Positions 53,337 through 62,677 are shown, counted from the first letter of the stretch. The stretch: 64,000 nucleotides of DNA from an uncultured Erysipelotrichaceae bacterium (GCA_902799855.1 CADCCA010000005.1:25726-89725); one strand, 5' to 3'. Notes: generated by a model not told the origin, from the letters alone. Made by a program: numbers and translations.

Positions 53337-53447
53337 ATTAATCCCTCTACTTTTTGTATATTTACAGTAATCAATATACAAGAACGAAACTTAAAATAAT
53401 TAGATTATGTTTAGCGGATTATAGGACTTTTTTATTAATGCATTAAC

Positions 53448-53474
53448 AAAAAATGCCGGTAGTTAACCAGCATT
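53448..53474 (-). terminator. Terminator after the ABC transporter gene
   Basis: AATGCCGG (53452-53459) pairs with CCAGCATT (53467-53474) with one wobble. Six T follow on the minus strand. Confidence 0.7.
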
Positions 53475-53482
53475 AATTGTGT

Positions 53483-56400
53483 TTATAACGCTCTAATCGA
53501 TTCAACAGGTGGCTTTCTTGAGGAATGCACCACTGGGATAATTGTCGCAATAAATGTGATGACTAGGGCTATCGCGAAAATAAGGCCCACTGTCGCTAAA
53601 GAGAATTGAAGAACAGAAATACCAACCTCATTAACGAAGTATCTATCGATGAAGAATTCAGAAACAAATGTACCAATAATAGCGAGTAATGAGCAAACAA
53701 CACCGATGAATAATGCTTCAGAGAAGAAGATTTTGAAGACATCGATTTTTCTCGCACCTATCGCTCTTAAGATACCAATGTCTTTCTTCTTATTAGCGAT
53801 TGAAACACTGATGAAGTTAAGGAGCATTAAAGCGGCGAAAGCACCAAAGACAACACCAATCCAGAAGAAGACTTGTTTCATTGTGTTAATGATTTCCGCT
53901 AACATTGAAACTCTTTCATATGTTGGGCTATTCATTTGATATTTAATAACACTATCGCCTTTTAGCATGGCATCGATTTGTGATTGCGTATAATCTGTTT
54001 TAACCATAGCGTAATCATATTTAGCATCGCTTGGTTTTTCATATTTTGTTTCAAAATAGGAATAATACGTCGTGCCATATTGGGGAATGGTTTGACTATC
54101 GATGAATTTCTTAGTGAAGATACCATTACCATATGTTTCACCATAGACAAGATAATAACCGACAGCTTTGACTGCACCCTTATTCCCTTTATATGAAGAA
54201 TAGTTATAACCAATATCTTTATTAGGTTGGAATATTTTCTCATTAACTGGAGAGTAACTAGCGAATGTATAGCCATTTAGATAGCTTTTCCAATCGCCAT
54301 ATCTATTACGAAAACCATTTTGATAATTTGATTCCAAATAATCAGTGATATAGGCGATATCTTCATCGGTATAGTTTATAGGGTTTTTATTCCATAAATC
54401 ATCTAGTTTAGAGCCAGAATAAAAGTCATCTTCGTTAACACTAGCTGCCTCGCTCAAATAGATTGTATAGAAATAATTCTTTTGAAAATCTTCTTTATCG
54501 TAATTATCGACAAGTAATTGATAGACTTGATTCACTTCGCTTTCGCTTAAGTAATAACAATTAGCGGCCTTTTGTAAGAGCTCTTTTTCTTCATCAGCAA
54601 GAGAATCAAAGCCAGTTTTGTATAAAACATCTGGGGCGAATCTCGCTATTTTATAGGCTTTATCGAATTCGGTTTTAAAAGTGTTATAGAGTTCCTCGAC
54701 ATCTTTTAAACATGCGAAAGAATCATATGATAAATTATTGATGAAATCCGTATTTTCACTAAAGAAGTTAGCAAGATTAGGAGCATATCTAATCCAAGTA
54801 CCACCAGTAGCAAGATATTCTCTGCAACAATCATTGAGATAATTCACAAAACTGCCATATGTATCAAAAGCTTTATTTTTATAATCATAAAATGATAGAA
54901 ATGCTTCATCGTCTTTCAAGACGAATGTATTGATATCAATAGGATTACCATCTAAATCAAAAAGAGAGAAAGAATTTTTATTCCGTTTCAAAATATCATC
55001 GGTATATACCTCAGTATAATATTCTTGCTCAATATTATCATTCACTTCGTATACGGAATATTCCATACCCATTCTTTGATACGCTTCGAAATAATACCTT
55101 GTCATATCACTATCGATATTTGCATCAAAGAAATTAGGCGTGACAAACGCAACAAGAGAGAAACTGTTTTCTAAATACTCTTGATATTTAGCGTAGGTTT
55201 CCGCGATTTCTCGCGTATTCAATTCGGTTTGGTTGTCTTTTAATTCTGTATAAGGATAGGCTATTTTTCCATTATCAAAGAAACCAGAGATGGTCAGGGT
55301 TTTATCGTTCCCATGTGTGTTGAATTTATACTCTTGACCCACTAGTTCTTGAGGAGTTGTTTTGGTGCAATTCCTGGTATCTAAAATCATTTCTGCAAAG
55401 CAAATTGGTAATAAAATTTCTTTATCATTAGCTGGATAATTACCGATTAGCGGGTAATTGAGTTTATCAAATGTTTCCTTGTTGGCGTCAGAAAGATATT
55501 TGATTTCCATCCTTTGATAGAATCTTTCTTCCGCCTCATTAGCGAACAACAATTGTTCAAACTGTAGGTATCTCGAACATCCAACTGGAATGTACACAAG
55601 ATTATGGCTGTTATTATTTAGTTTATTAATATCTTCAGGATCGTAATACACTCTTCTTTGATCCTTCCAAGAGCTTTCTTCTTCGACATTGCCAAATCTA
55701 TCTATTCTTTGATATTGATATTTACCTAATGCGTGTTTGCTCATTTTTTCCGCTTGATAGTCGGTTTTAGCAAGCGCTTCGCTTAATGTATGGGAGGAGT
55801 TATAAAGCATAAGCGCACTACTCACACCAAACATAGTGAAAGACACCACGGAAAGGAACATAGTGAAAACTAGACGAATTGGTTTAGTTTTTAAAGAACT
55901 TAAACCCATCTTTGTGGATTTAGATAATGGCATTCTTGATTTGATGAACGTTGTATCTTGACCGTTGTATTCTTTTAAAGCAACTCCTTCTGTTTCTTTG
56001 AATTCATCACTTGTGCCTTCATTTGAGATACGGGAGGCCTTCATTGATTTAATAGCGTTTTCACCACTACTGATGAATACTTCTCCATCTGTATCGACGA
56101 TGGAATCATATAGTTTTTCAAATTCTTGTTTTGTTAACTTTTTAGCGTCATTAATCTTGATAGCGTTCTTATTGATGATTGCGACATTATCACTGATGAT
56201 TTTAGATTCAACAACGTGTTTGGTTTGGTCGACGATGATTTGTCCGTCTTTAAGTTCGATGATACGATCACCAAAGCGTTCTGCGAAATCTCTATCATGA
56301 GAAACAACAATCACTAGTTTGCTTTGGGATAACTTCTTTAGTGTTTCAAAGACTTGTTCGCCAGTTTTACTATCTAAGGCACCTGTTGGTTCATCCGCCA

Positions 56401-56887
56401 TGATGATATTTGGTTCTTTGATTAAGGCTCTAGCGATAGCAATTCTTTGTTTTTGACCACCAGATAATGTGTTTGGTTTTCTTTTAGCATAGCCGCTTAA
56501 ATCAACTTGTTCTAAGATGTTATTAACTGCCTCTTTAGTGACTTTTTTGCCTTGTAATTCAATAGCAAGAGCGATGTTTTGTTCAACGTTGAATTCGTTG
56601 AGGATGTTATATTCTTGGAAGACAAAACCGATGTATGTATTGCGATAACTATCAAAATCAGATTGTGAAAAGTCTTTGCTACTTCTACCTTTTAAGATGA
56701 TTTCTCCAGAGGTTGGGAAATCTAAACCACCGATGAGGTTTAATAAGGTGGATTTACCACTACCAGATTTACCAAGTAAGAAAATCATTCCTGTTTCTGG
56801 GAAATCAATGGTGACGTTATCTAACGCTTTAGTGTCATTACCGCCTTTTGTCTTATATATTTTTGTGAGATTTTTGATAGAAAGCAT
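53483..56887 (-). CDS. MacB-like ABC transporter, ATPase fused to FtsX permease
   Basis: Residues 1-230 are the ATPase: Walker A GKSGSGKST, Q-loop, signature LSGGQKQR, Walker B IIMADEPTGALD. One membrane segment (about 335-360) is followed by an outer region of some 650 residues, then three segments with the FtsX signature ANKKKDIGILRAIGARKIDVFKIFFSEALFIGVV. Full length is 1134. Such fusions act in envelope stress, bacteriocin or peptide resistance and lipoprotein traffic. The outer region is very large. Both flanking genes code for the phosphatase-like lipoproteins. Confidence 0.87.
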   Translation of the reverse strand: MLSIKNLTKIYKTKGGNDTKALDNVTIDFPETGMIFLLGKSGSGKSTLLNLIGGLDFPTSGEIILKGRSSKDFSQSDFDSYRNTYIGFVFQEYNILNEFNVEQNIALAIELQGKKVTKEAVNNILEQVDLSGYAKRKPNTLSGGQKQRIAIARALIKEPNIIMADEPTGALDSKTGEQVFETLKKLSQSKLVIVVSHDRDFAERFGDRIIELKDGQIIVDQTKHVVESKIISDNVAIINKNAIKINDAKKLTKQEFEKLYDSIVDTDGEVFISSGENAIKSMKASRISNEGTSDEFKETEGVALKEYNGQDTTFIKSRMPLSKSTKMGLSSLKTKPIRLVFTMFLSVVSFTMFGVSSALMLYNSSHTLSEALAKTDYQAEKMSKHALGKYQYQRIDRFGNVEEESSWKDQRRVYYDPEDINKLNNNSHNLVYIPVGCSRYLQFEQLLFANEAEERFYQRMEIKYLSDANKETFDKLNYPLIGNYPANDKEILLPICFAEMILDTRNCTKTTPQELVGQEYKFNTHGNDKTLTISGFFDNGKIAYPYTELKDNQTELNTREIAETYAKYQEYLENSFSLVAFVTPNFFDANIDSDMTRYYFEAYQRMGMEYSVYEVNDNIEQEYYTEVYTDDILKRNKNSFSLFDLDGNPIDINTFVLKDDEAFLSFYDYKNKAFDTYGSFVNYLNDCCREYLATGGTWIRYAPNLANFFSENTDFINNLSYDSFACLKDVEELYNTFKTEFDKAYKIARFAPDVLYKTGFDSLADEEKELLQKAANCYYLSESEVNQVYQLLVDNYDKEDFQKNYFYTIYLSEAASVNEDDFYSGSKLDDLWNKNPINYTDEDIAYITDYLESNYQNGFRNRYGDWKSYLNGYTFASYSPVNEKIFQPNKDIGYNYSSYKGNKGAVKAVGYYLVYGETYGNGIFTKKFIDSQTIPQYGTTYYSYFETKYEKPSDAKYDYAMVKTDYTQSQIDAMLKGDSVIKYQMNSPTYERVSMLAEIINTMKQVFFWIGVVFGAFAALMLLNFISVSIANKKKDIGILRAIGARKIDVFKIFFSEALFIGVVCSLLAIIGTFVSEFFIDRYFVNEVGISVLQFSLATVGLIFAIALVITFIATIIPVVHSSRKPPVESIRAL

Positions 56888-57014
56888 ACACGTACCTCCT
56901 TTTTATCGCTCATTGCCTAATATTCTAGCCCAAATATAGATATTTACCTAACGGATTTTTATGTATCTATAGATGAGGTTTTATTAACGATGTTTACTTT
57001 AGTAAGATTACATC

Positions 57015-57045
57015 AAAAGAAAAAGGCACCTTGCTAGGCACCTTT
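57015..57045 (-). terminator. Probable terminator after the second phosphatase gene
   Basis: AAAGG (57022-57026) with CCTTT (57041-57045) and an inner CC/GG pair form a stem with an internal loop. An A-rich run on the plus strand gives T-rich RNA on the minus strand. Confidence 0.5.
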
Positions 57046-57065
57046 AACTATTTAATTGTTCTGTA

Positions 57066-58823
57066 TTAGTCTTCTTTTCTCTTTCTGAAAACTAAGAGGG
57101 AACCACCTAAGACCGCTAAGATAGCGACTGCGGAAGAAGCAAAGACGATAGAACCACCACAACCTTTATTTGGTTTATCTGGATTAACTGGAGTTTCTTC
57201 TGGACTAACTGGTTCAGTTGGAATAACGGAAATAGCACCGATATTAAGATCACTATCATTACCTTCGATGTTAACTTCCATTTCGTATGGATAGACATCA
57301 ATTGTGCCTAATACGACAGCGGAGTAATAGTTTCTACCATCACCTTGACCAAAGCCAGCATCAGCGTAAGAAACTTCATCTTGTTCAAAGTATTCACCAT
57401 CAATTGAAACTTCAATGGATTCAGCAATTTTTTTAGAAGTATCGCTGATTCTATTTGGGTTGCCTAAATAGGCAACGAGTTTGGCTTCACCAGTATAGTT
57501 GAAATCAAATGTCGCTGTCACGGAGCAATCCTTTTCTAATGAGTAATATTTCTTTGGATTAGCTTGGCTTGTTTCGGTTTTGAGTTCCAAATCTTCTGAT
57601 GTGAAGTTTTCTGCTGTAATAACTTGTTGGCAGTTATCATTACCTTGGGCTTTTGTGCCTTCGGTTAAGATATTGATAACGGAATTAAGTTCACTAGCAG
57701 GAACACCGATCGCTAATAAGTAGTTATAGATTTTGTTTTGGAACTTTTCACCTGGAAAGGCTTTTAAGTCATTGATGTAATTTAAGATGTTATCTCTACC
57801 AGCTTTATCACCAATGTATCTCTTTTCTTGGATGTTACCGAAGTTAGAGAATAAGTAATCTTGGTAGATTAAGTTTTCTGGGACACCTAATAAGCCAGAA
57901 ATTAAGATAGCGCATAAGCCAGTTCTATCGGTACCGATACGGCAGTGGTAGAAGACTGGGTAATTGTTTTCATCTGCTAAAGCATGGAAAACTTCTTTGA
58001 TTGGTTCAGCATTACGATATAAGTGATGTTTACCACTATCATAGTACATTCTAGCGTTAACGAAGTTTTGAATTCCGGATAATTGGTCATTGCTGTTATT
58101 AACGTTGATTTCAGTTTTGCAGCCTAATTGGTTTAATAAGACTTCTTTACCAGCAGTTGTAATGGTATCTGGACCATCACCACGGCCATATGCCCAACTA
58201 TTCGTGGAACTTGTGCGGTAGATGAGACCTTGTTTGATATAGCCACCATCCTCGAGTTCACGACCACCACCCATATCACGGCAGTTTGTCATACCTTCAA
58301 TTTTGAGGTTACGTGGATAAGTTTCATCAACTTTATACTTTTGAATAGCGGATTGATCTTTACTACCATCACTGTAATTAGCAATGATTTGGAAATAGTT
58401 ATCACCAAGGTATGAGTTATAAACATCTAGTGACGCTGTGGCTGTGCCTTGAATGGTAAAGCCGTCACTTAAGTCTTCTTTTTGACCGATTTTAACATCA
58501 TATCTAGAAACACTTTTTCCTGATGCTGGAGAGAATTCCCAAGCAAGATTAACTGGTTCTGGATTAGAAATGTGCTTAGAACCATCTGGGTAATTGGCTT
58601 CAGGGATAGAAACATATTCACCTTGATATGACAAATATTCTTTTTGTTGAGCAGTGTGAATTTCCTTTGTTTCTTCTAAGTTTGTGGTGACTGTAAAGCC
58701 ATCAGCGGCATCGGCAATTAATTTGCCCATACCTTCTGCGTGTAATCTTTCTGAATCAGTGCAGCCTAATAAAAGGAAGGCTGACGATAAAATAATTAAC
58801 GCACTGTATTTTTGCATTTTCAT
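57066..58823 (-). CDS. Secreted phosphatase-like lipoprotein with C-terminal membrane anchor
   Basis: The layout matches the 51555 protein: lipobox LLLGC, a fibronectin-like beta region, MTNCRDMGGG and HCRIGTDRTG (active-site Cys and Arg), then a beta-rich module. Unlike the other it ends with a Pro-rich stretch, GCGGSIVFASSAVAILAVLGGSLLV and FRKRKED, a typical C-terminal membrane anchor. So both ends may be tied to the membrane. The start is the ATG of MKMQKYS (58823) with an AAAGGAG site; the frame is open to 58874. Confidence 0.82.
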   Translation of the reverse strand: MKMQKYSALIILSSAFLLLGCTDSERLHAEGMGKLIADAADGFTVTTNLEETKEIHTAQQKEYLSYQGEYVSIPEANYPDGSKHISNPEPVNLAWEFSPASGKSVSRYDVKIGQKEDLSDGFTIQGTATASLDVYNSYLGDNYFQIIANYSDGSKDQSAIQKYKVDETYPRNLKIEGMTNCRDMGGGRELEDGGYIKQGLIYRTSSTNSWAYGRGDGPDTITTAGKEVLLNQLGCKTEINVNNSNDQLSGIQNFVNARMYYDSGKHHLYRNAEPIKEVFHALADENNYPVFYHCRIGTDRTGLCAILISGLLGVPENLIYQDYLFSNFGNIQEKRYIGDKAGRDNILNYINDLKAFPGEKFQNKIYNYLLAIGVPASELNSVINILTEGTKAQGNDNCQQVITAENFTSEDLELKTETSQANPKKYYSLEKDCSVTATFDFNYTGEAKLVAYLGNPNRISDTSKKIAESIEVSIDGEYFEQDEVSYADAGFGQGDGRNYYSAVVLGTIDVYPYEMEVNIEGNDSDLNIGAISVIPTEPVSPEETPVNPDKPNKGCGGSIVFASSAVAILAVLGGSLLVFRKRKED

Positions 58824-58931
58824 ATTATGTAGTACTCCTTTGTTACCAACTCTAATATTATAGTTTATTAACATAGGCAGGCAAGAAACTAATTATTCAT
58901 CGCATTAACAAATACATAATCCGTTGACTAC

Positions 58932-59681
58932 GTGTATCTGTTTTGTCAAAATATCAGCATGGTTGAAAATAACAAATTACCTCAAACAGAAAAAGATTGG
59001 CTCCACTTCGCTTTGAAAATTAAAAGAGTGAGCGACAAGATAAGAAGAGAATATAGAAAACTAACGATAGAAGATTGGATGAACAGAGTCAAAAGAGTGA
59101 AGCCAGATTACTTTGGTTATGATGGTTCACCTTTTGACCACGAGCCATTCCCGGTTGAAAAAAGACCGACAAAAAAGAAATCTTATTTAGCAATTTATAA
59201 AAAAGGCGATTTACAAATACAAAAGAAATACATAGGTATTGAAGAACCTGATTATAGAGATCGCGGTTTTAGTTATTTAGTTACCGTTAACGATATTAAG
59301 ATTGCCTATAATCAGTTCTGCAATTTTGAAATATACGTCACTCGATTAATTAATGATGTTGAAGTTTCTTTAAAGATTAGTGAAGAGGCGATGGGTGTGA
59401 TTTCTGAATTTGGTGTTGATTTAGGGGCAAGCCAAATTCAAGGTCGAATCACCAATCAATCATACACAGTTACTTGGCTTAACTGCCCTTTAAACTCTGC
59501 ACCTATGGAGCCCGTTGAGAGTAAAGATTTACTAAAATGTATAGCAGCGAAACCGAGATTATCAACAATTCAAAGATGGGTAAATGAATTTGTCAGAGAG
59601 ATGGGTATAGAACCACCTGATCCCACTACTGAATTAGTTAAGCAAGGATATAAAACTATCGAAGAAATTGACGCTAAATAA
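58932..59681 (+). CDS. Protein of unknown function
   Basis: The 249-residue frame starts at a GTG; an in-frame ATG at 58959 (MVENNKLPQTEKDW) is a likelier start, though neither has a ribosome site. TTGACT at 58924-58929 suggests a promoter very close to the start, so a leaderless message is possible. A basic N-terminal helix is followed by a beta-rich region (KGDLQIQKKYIGIEEPDYRDRGFSYLVTVND) and a helical C-terminus. I recognise no domain. It converges on the J-domain gene with an eight-base overlap. Confidence 0.5.
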   Translation: MYLFCQNISMVENNKLPQTEKDWLHFALKIKRVSDKIRREYRKLTIEDWMNRVKRVKPDYFGYDGSPFDHEPFPVEKRPTKKKSYLAIYKKGDLQIQKKYIGIEEPDYRDRGFSYLVTVNDIKIAYNQFCNFEIYVTRLINDVEVSLKISEEAMGVISEFGVDLGASQIQGRITNQSYTVTWLNCPLNSAPMEPVESKDLLKCIAAKPRLSTIQRWVNEFVREMGIEPPDPTTELVKQGYKTIEEIDAK

Positions 59682-60264
59682 GTGTATCTTTGGCAATTCC
59701 ACATCTAATACATTTATTATCCGAACCCCAAGTGTGACCTAAAGCAGGTGAAAAGCCTGTAGATATATGGCCACATTTTTTACATTTATAGGTTTTTTCT
59801 CCAGATAATACACATGTCGCGTTGTCTTCGATTGGTGCATAAGAATGGTCACAATGTGTGGCAACTGAGATTATGGTTGGTAAGAAAAAGACTGTGATAA
59901 CAGCAACAAGAACGCCAATCTGCGCGAAAATGCTTAATAGTTTCTTTCTTCCATTATTTGGTTTATAGGTTGTTAACGATGAAAATAGTTTTTTCTTTTT
60001 TGATTTGTTTGAATTATCAACTGGTTGGTTAAGTGAACCATCACGAATTGCTTTATTAATCTTAACTATGTTGTCTGTAACAAAATCATAAGCGTTTTTA
60101 AGTTCAATAAACTTTTGGCCATCTTTATATTCTTCACTAGAGGTATCTGGATGGTAGGTGTGAGATAGTCTTTGATAGTTCTCTTTCACTACTGCGATTG
60201 TTAAACGCTCGTTTAAAGGAAGTTCCAATGTATTTAAATACTCAGCAGCTAATTTGATATCCAT
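59674..60264 (-). CDS. Membrane J-domain protein with C-terminal Cys motifs
   Basis: Residues 5-70 resemble a J domain with the essential HPD in YQRLSHTYHPDTSSEEYKDGQKFIELKNAYDFV. A basic linker leads to one membrane segment (FAQIGVLVAVITVFFLPTIISVA, about 112-134). The outer or inner tail has CKKCGHISTG and CIRCGI, two CxxC knuckles that may bind zinc. It would recruit DnaK to the membrane. The usual dnaK/grpE neighbours are absent. Confidence 0.7.
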   Translation of the reverse strand: MDIKLAAEYLNTLELPLNERLTIAVVKENYQRLSHTYHPDTSSEEYKDGQKFIELKNAYDFVTDNIVKINKAIRDGSLNQPVDNSNKSKKKKLFSSLTTYKPNNGRKKLLSIFAQIGVLVAVITVFFLPTIISVATHCDHSYAPIEDNATCVLSGEKTYKCKKCGHISTGFSPALGHTWGSDNKCIRCGIAKDTLI

Positions 60265-60314
60265 ATACGAAATCTATTTTTATTTTATGTCTATTTATAT
60301 AGCGCATCAAACAA

Positions 60315-60339
60315 TAAAAAATCCTGATTATGCTCAGGA
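60315..60339 (-). terminator. Terminator after the broken acetyltransferase
   Basis: TCCTGA (60322-60327) and TCAGGA (60334-60339) form the stem, with six T on the minus strand. It resembles the tRNA-operon terminator at 62529, including the flank AGGACTTTC. Confidence 0.7.
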
Positions 60340-60462
60340 CTTTCACTATCTTAACACTGGTGTGAAAAACTTCTCCCACTGATGAGTTTTGAATATCAAT
60401 AAAAGATTTTTGAAAACACAGTTTTTGAAACTTTGATTGAATGTTTGATAAGCGGTTAAAAA

Positions 60463-60615
60463 CTATTCTTTTGCAGTTAATCGCTTTAATTCTTTCTTAA
60501 CATATCCAATGTCACTGTTAGATAAGAGAGGTATTAACTTTTCAATTTGATTTTCAGTTTTATTCCACCACTGGAGTTTTTCTAATAACTCTACCATTTC
60601 ATCATCAAATCTTTT
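60463..60615 (-). pseudogene. Detached C-terminal tail of the Vat-like acetyltransferase
   Basis: In the frame not used by the upstream reading, codons from 60615 read KRFDDEMVELLEKLQWWNKT and continue to the TAG at 60463. This is the standard ending of Vat/CatB-type enzymes. A deletion has removed the GGNPAKVI-like turn and shifted the frame, so the main protein stops at 60591 instead. Confidence 0.8.
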
Positions 60616-61337
60616 TCCACTACAACTGAATAAGGAGGAATATCAGAGCCGACTACTGAATTAGCGCCAATTATGGATCCATCACCTATATGAACGCCTG
60701 GAAGAATAACGGAATTTTGACCAATCCAAACATCGTTTCCCACCACTGTGTCACCTTTAAATGGTAAATCATTCATTTTTGGTGGTTCTTGTTTCCAACC
60801 TTTAAAAATATAGAAAGGATATGTAGAGACACCATTCATTTGATGATTAGCCCCGTTCATAATAAATTCCACATTGTGGCCAATTTGGCAAAACTTACCG
60901 ATAATGAGCTTATCGCCTAAAAAGTCATAGTGATGAGTTACTCTACTAGCAAAGTTTTGACCATCATAATATGAATATTTACCGACTTCGATATTTCTAG
61001 TAGATGCAATTAATGTTGGTTTTATATAGATAACACTTTCATCTCTAGATTTAAGTGGATATATCTTTCGCCAATCTGGTTTGTCAGCATCAAGCGCCAT
61101 ATCCATTAGCTTATCTGGTTCAGTATCACTCAGATCTAAAAATTCAGCAGCGTTTACATTGAATGTAAGGATTAACGCTATTACTTTATCAAAAGACATC
61201 TCAGTTAATCCTGTTTCAATCTTATTAATCATTGATTTATGAGTGTAGCCTAAAGCCTCTGCAAATTCTTGCTGAGTCATATTGTTTTCTAGACGAATCT
61301 TTTTGATTCTATCTCCTAATACTTTGTATACCGGCAT
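60591..61337 (-). CDS. XRE helix-turn-helix fused to Vat/CatB-like acetyltransferase, frameshifted
   Basis: Residues 1-65 are an XRE domain (LGDRIKKIRLENNMTQQEFAEALGYTHKSMINKIETGLTEMSFDKVIALILTFN). From about residue 90 the protein is a hexapeptide-repeat O-acetyltransferase: IEVGKYSYYDG, IGKFCQIGHNVEFIMNGANHQMNGVSTYPF with the catalytic-type His, GNDVWIGQNSVILPGVHIGDGSIIGANSVVGSDIPPYSVV. It then reads VEKDLMMKW and stops early because of a deletion/frameshift. I use the ATG at 61337, with AAGGAG nine bases upstream. Trimerisation would suffer from loss of the C-terminal helices. DNA-binding plus acetyltransferase in one chain is unusual. Confidence 0.78.
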   Translation of the reverse strand: MPVYKVLGDRIKKIRLENNMTQQEFAEALGYTHKSMINKIETGLTEMSFDKVIALILTFNVNAAEFLDLSDTEPDKLMDMALDADKPDWRKIYPLKSRDESVIYIKPTLIASTRNIEVGKYSYYDGQNFASRVTHHYDFLGDKLIIGKFCQIGHNVEFIMNGANHQMNGVSTYPFYIFKGWKQEPPKMNDLPFKGDTVVGNDVWIGQNSVILPGVHIGDGSIIGANSVVGSDIPPYSVVVEKDLMMKW

Positions 61338-61561
61338 ATAATTTCTCCTTTTATGGCGCTTTTGCGGTACCATTTTGGCGCCACAAAATAGTTTATCTAA
61401 TAAATGGCATTACTTCTTTTCTATTCTCTCAATTGGTTTCTCGTTTTTCTATTAAACAATTCATTCTCTTTATTGCCTGACTCTGCTAATAGGGGGTCGA
61501 ATTCGACCTCTTTAATTTGATCGAAATATGTCATTTAAACCCACCGAAATCGAGGGGTTTG

Positions 61562-62461
61562 CTAATTAATCTTTTTTAAAAGAAAATCAACGATTTCCTT
61601 ATTTTCATTTTTAATGATATCAAACATTTTCTTCCCAGCATAATTTAAAGATGCTCCAAGCTGGTAACACTCTTCGTTATCAATTATTAAAAATCTATCA
61701 TGATTATCATCTAAATGTTTAATGTTTATTTTTCCATATTGAGATTCAAATTTTTCAATTTCCTCTTTTTCAAGTTTTGATAGATGGCTAGAACAAATGG
61801 TTAATTTCACTGATTCTTTTTTATTTTTCAAGAATATAAAAGCTTTAGCGTCACAATATGGATCAATAAGCACAATAGAACTGTTCGCTTTTCTAGCAAT
61901 TGATGCAATATATTCGTATGCGTCATAAAATTGACCAGCGCTAAAAATTGCTTGTTTTGGCAAATCCGCTTTGCTAATTAACTTAAGGATCTCATCAAAC
62001 TTTCTGTTTGTTTCATTTTCAAATTCTATTTGTCTATTTTGAAGTCTAGCAAGAGCGAGCAAGACATCACCGTTCTCTAAAATGAATTTGCGCATTTGGA
62101 TAAACTTTCGTGCTATTTCAACGCTCATCTTTGCTGCAATATCATTTTTAAGAACACCAGCAAGTGTAATTATTCCTTCTTCTGTATAGACATATGGCAA
62201 GTATCTTCTGCCACCATAATTTGAGGTGACATTTTGGAACCTCAAGTTTTTAAATTCTTCAGAATTTAGTTGAAAGCAAAAATCGTCTGGAAACCTATTG
62301 ATGTTCCTTTTCATTTGCCTATTCAAATCTTTTGTTTCAACGCCAAAGAAATATGCAACATCACTATCTAGCATTACTTGTTGACCTCTAATGTTATAAA
62401 TACATTCTTCAATACTTTTGTTTTCAATAGACAATAAATTCAGTGGTTGGTTATTATTCAT
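61562..62461 (-). CDS. ORF6N-domain protein with PLD-like C-terminal domain
   Basis: Residues 15-100 are an ORF6N domain (IYNIRGQQVMLDSDVAYFFGVETKDLNRQMKRNINRFPDDFCFQLN, YGGRRYLPYVYTEEGIITLAGVL), common in phage and mobile-element regulators. After a coiled-coil-like stretch the C-terminal half has IVLIDPYCDAKAF and HDRFLIIDNEECYQLGASLNYAGKKMF, a pattern like one half of a PLD-type phosphodiesterase. The H-x-K of true PLDs is H-D-R here, so activity is doubtful. AAAGGAG precedes the ATG. Confidence 0.82.
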   Translation of the reverse strand: MNNNQPLNLLSIENKSIEECIYNIRGQQVMLDSDVAYFFGVETKDLNRQMKRNINRFPDDFCFQLNSEEFKNLRFQNVTSNYGGRRYLPYVYTEEGIITLAGVLKNDIAAKMSVEIARKFIQMRKFILENGDVLLALARLQNRQIEFENETNRKFDEILKLISKADLPKQAIFSAGQFYDAYEYIASIARKANSSIVLIDPYCDAKAFIFLKNKKESVKLTICSSHLSKLEKEEIEKFESQYGKINIKHLDDNHDRFLIIDNEECYQLGASLNYAGKKMFDIIKNENKEIVDFLLKKIN

Positions 62462-62528
62462 AAAACGATTCTCCTTTTATCAACTATATTCTACCACTTT
62501 TCAATATATCTTTCTACTCTTATATAAA

Positions 62529-62553
62529 GAAAAAATCCTGGTTTTATCCAGGA
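62529..62553 (-). terminator. Terminator after tRNA-Ala
   Basis: TCCTGG (62536-62541) and CCAGGA (62548-62553) form the stem; six T follow on the minus strand. It ends the galE-hydrolase-tRNA run. Confidence 0.75.
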
Positions 62554-62601
62554 CTTTCGCTATTTTAACTCGACATCTAATTATCGAGTAGCGGGCATTT
62601 A

Positions 62602-62677
62602 TGGTGGATCCGACGAGGATCGAACTCGCTACCTCCTCCATGCCATGGAGGCGCTCTCCCAGGTGAGCTACGGACCC
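62602..62677 (-). tRNA. tRNA-Ala(GGC)
   Basis: The 76-base gene folds fully, with encoded CCA. The anticodon loop is ATGGCAT between CCTCC and GGAGG, so the anticodon is GGC. The acceptor stem GGGTCCG/CGGATCC has the G3:U70 wobble that identifies alanine tRNAs. Confidence 0.95.

Noticed and set aside
61495..61508. Perfect palindrome GGTCGAATTCGACC downstream of the ORF6N gene
   Set aside because: It lacks a T-run and has no partner gene start nearby, so neither a terminator nor an operator could be argued.
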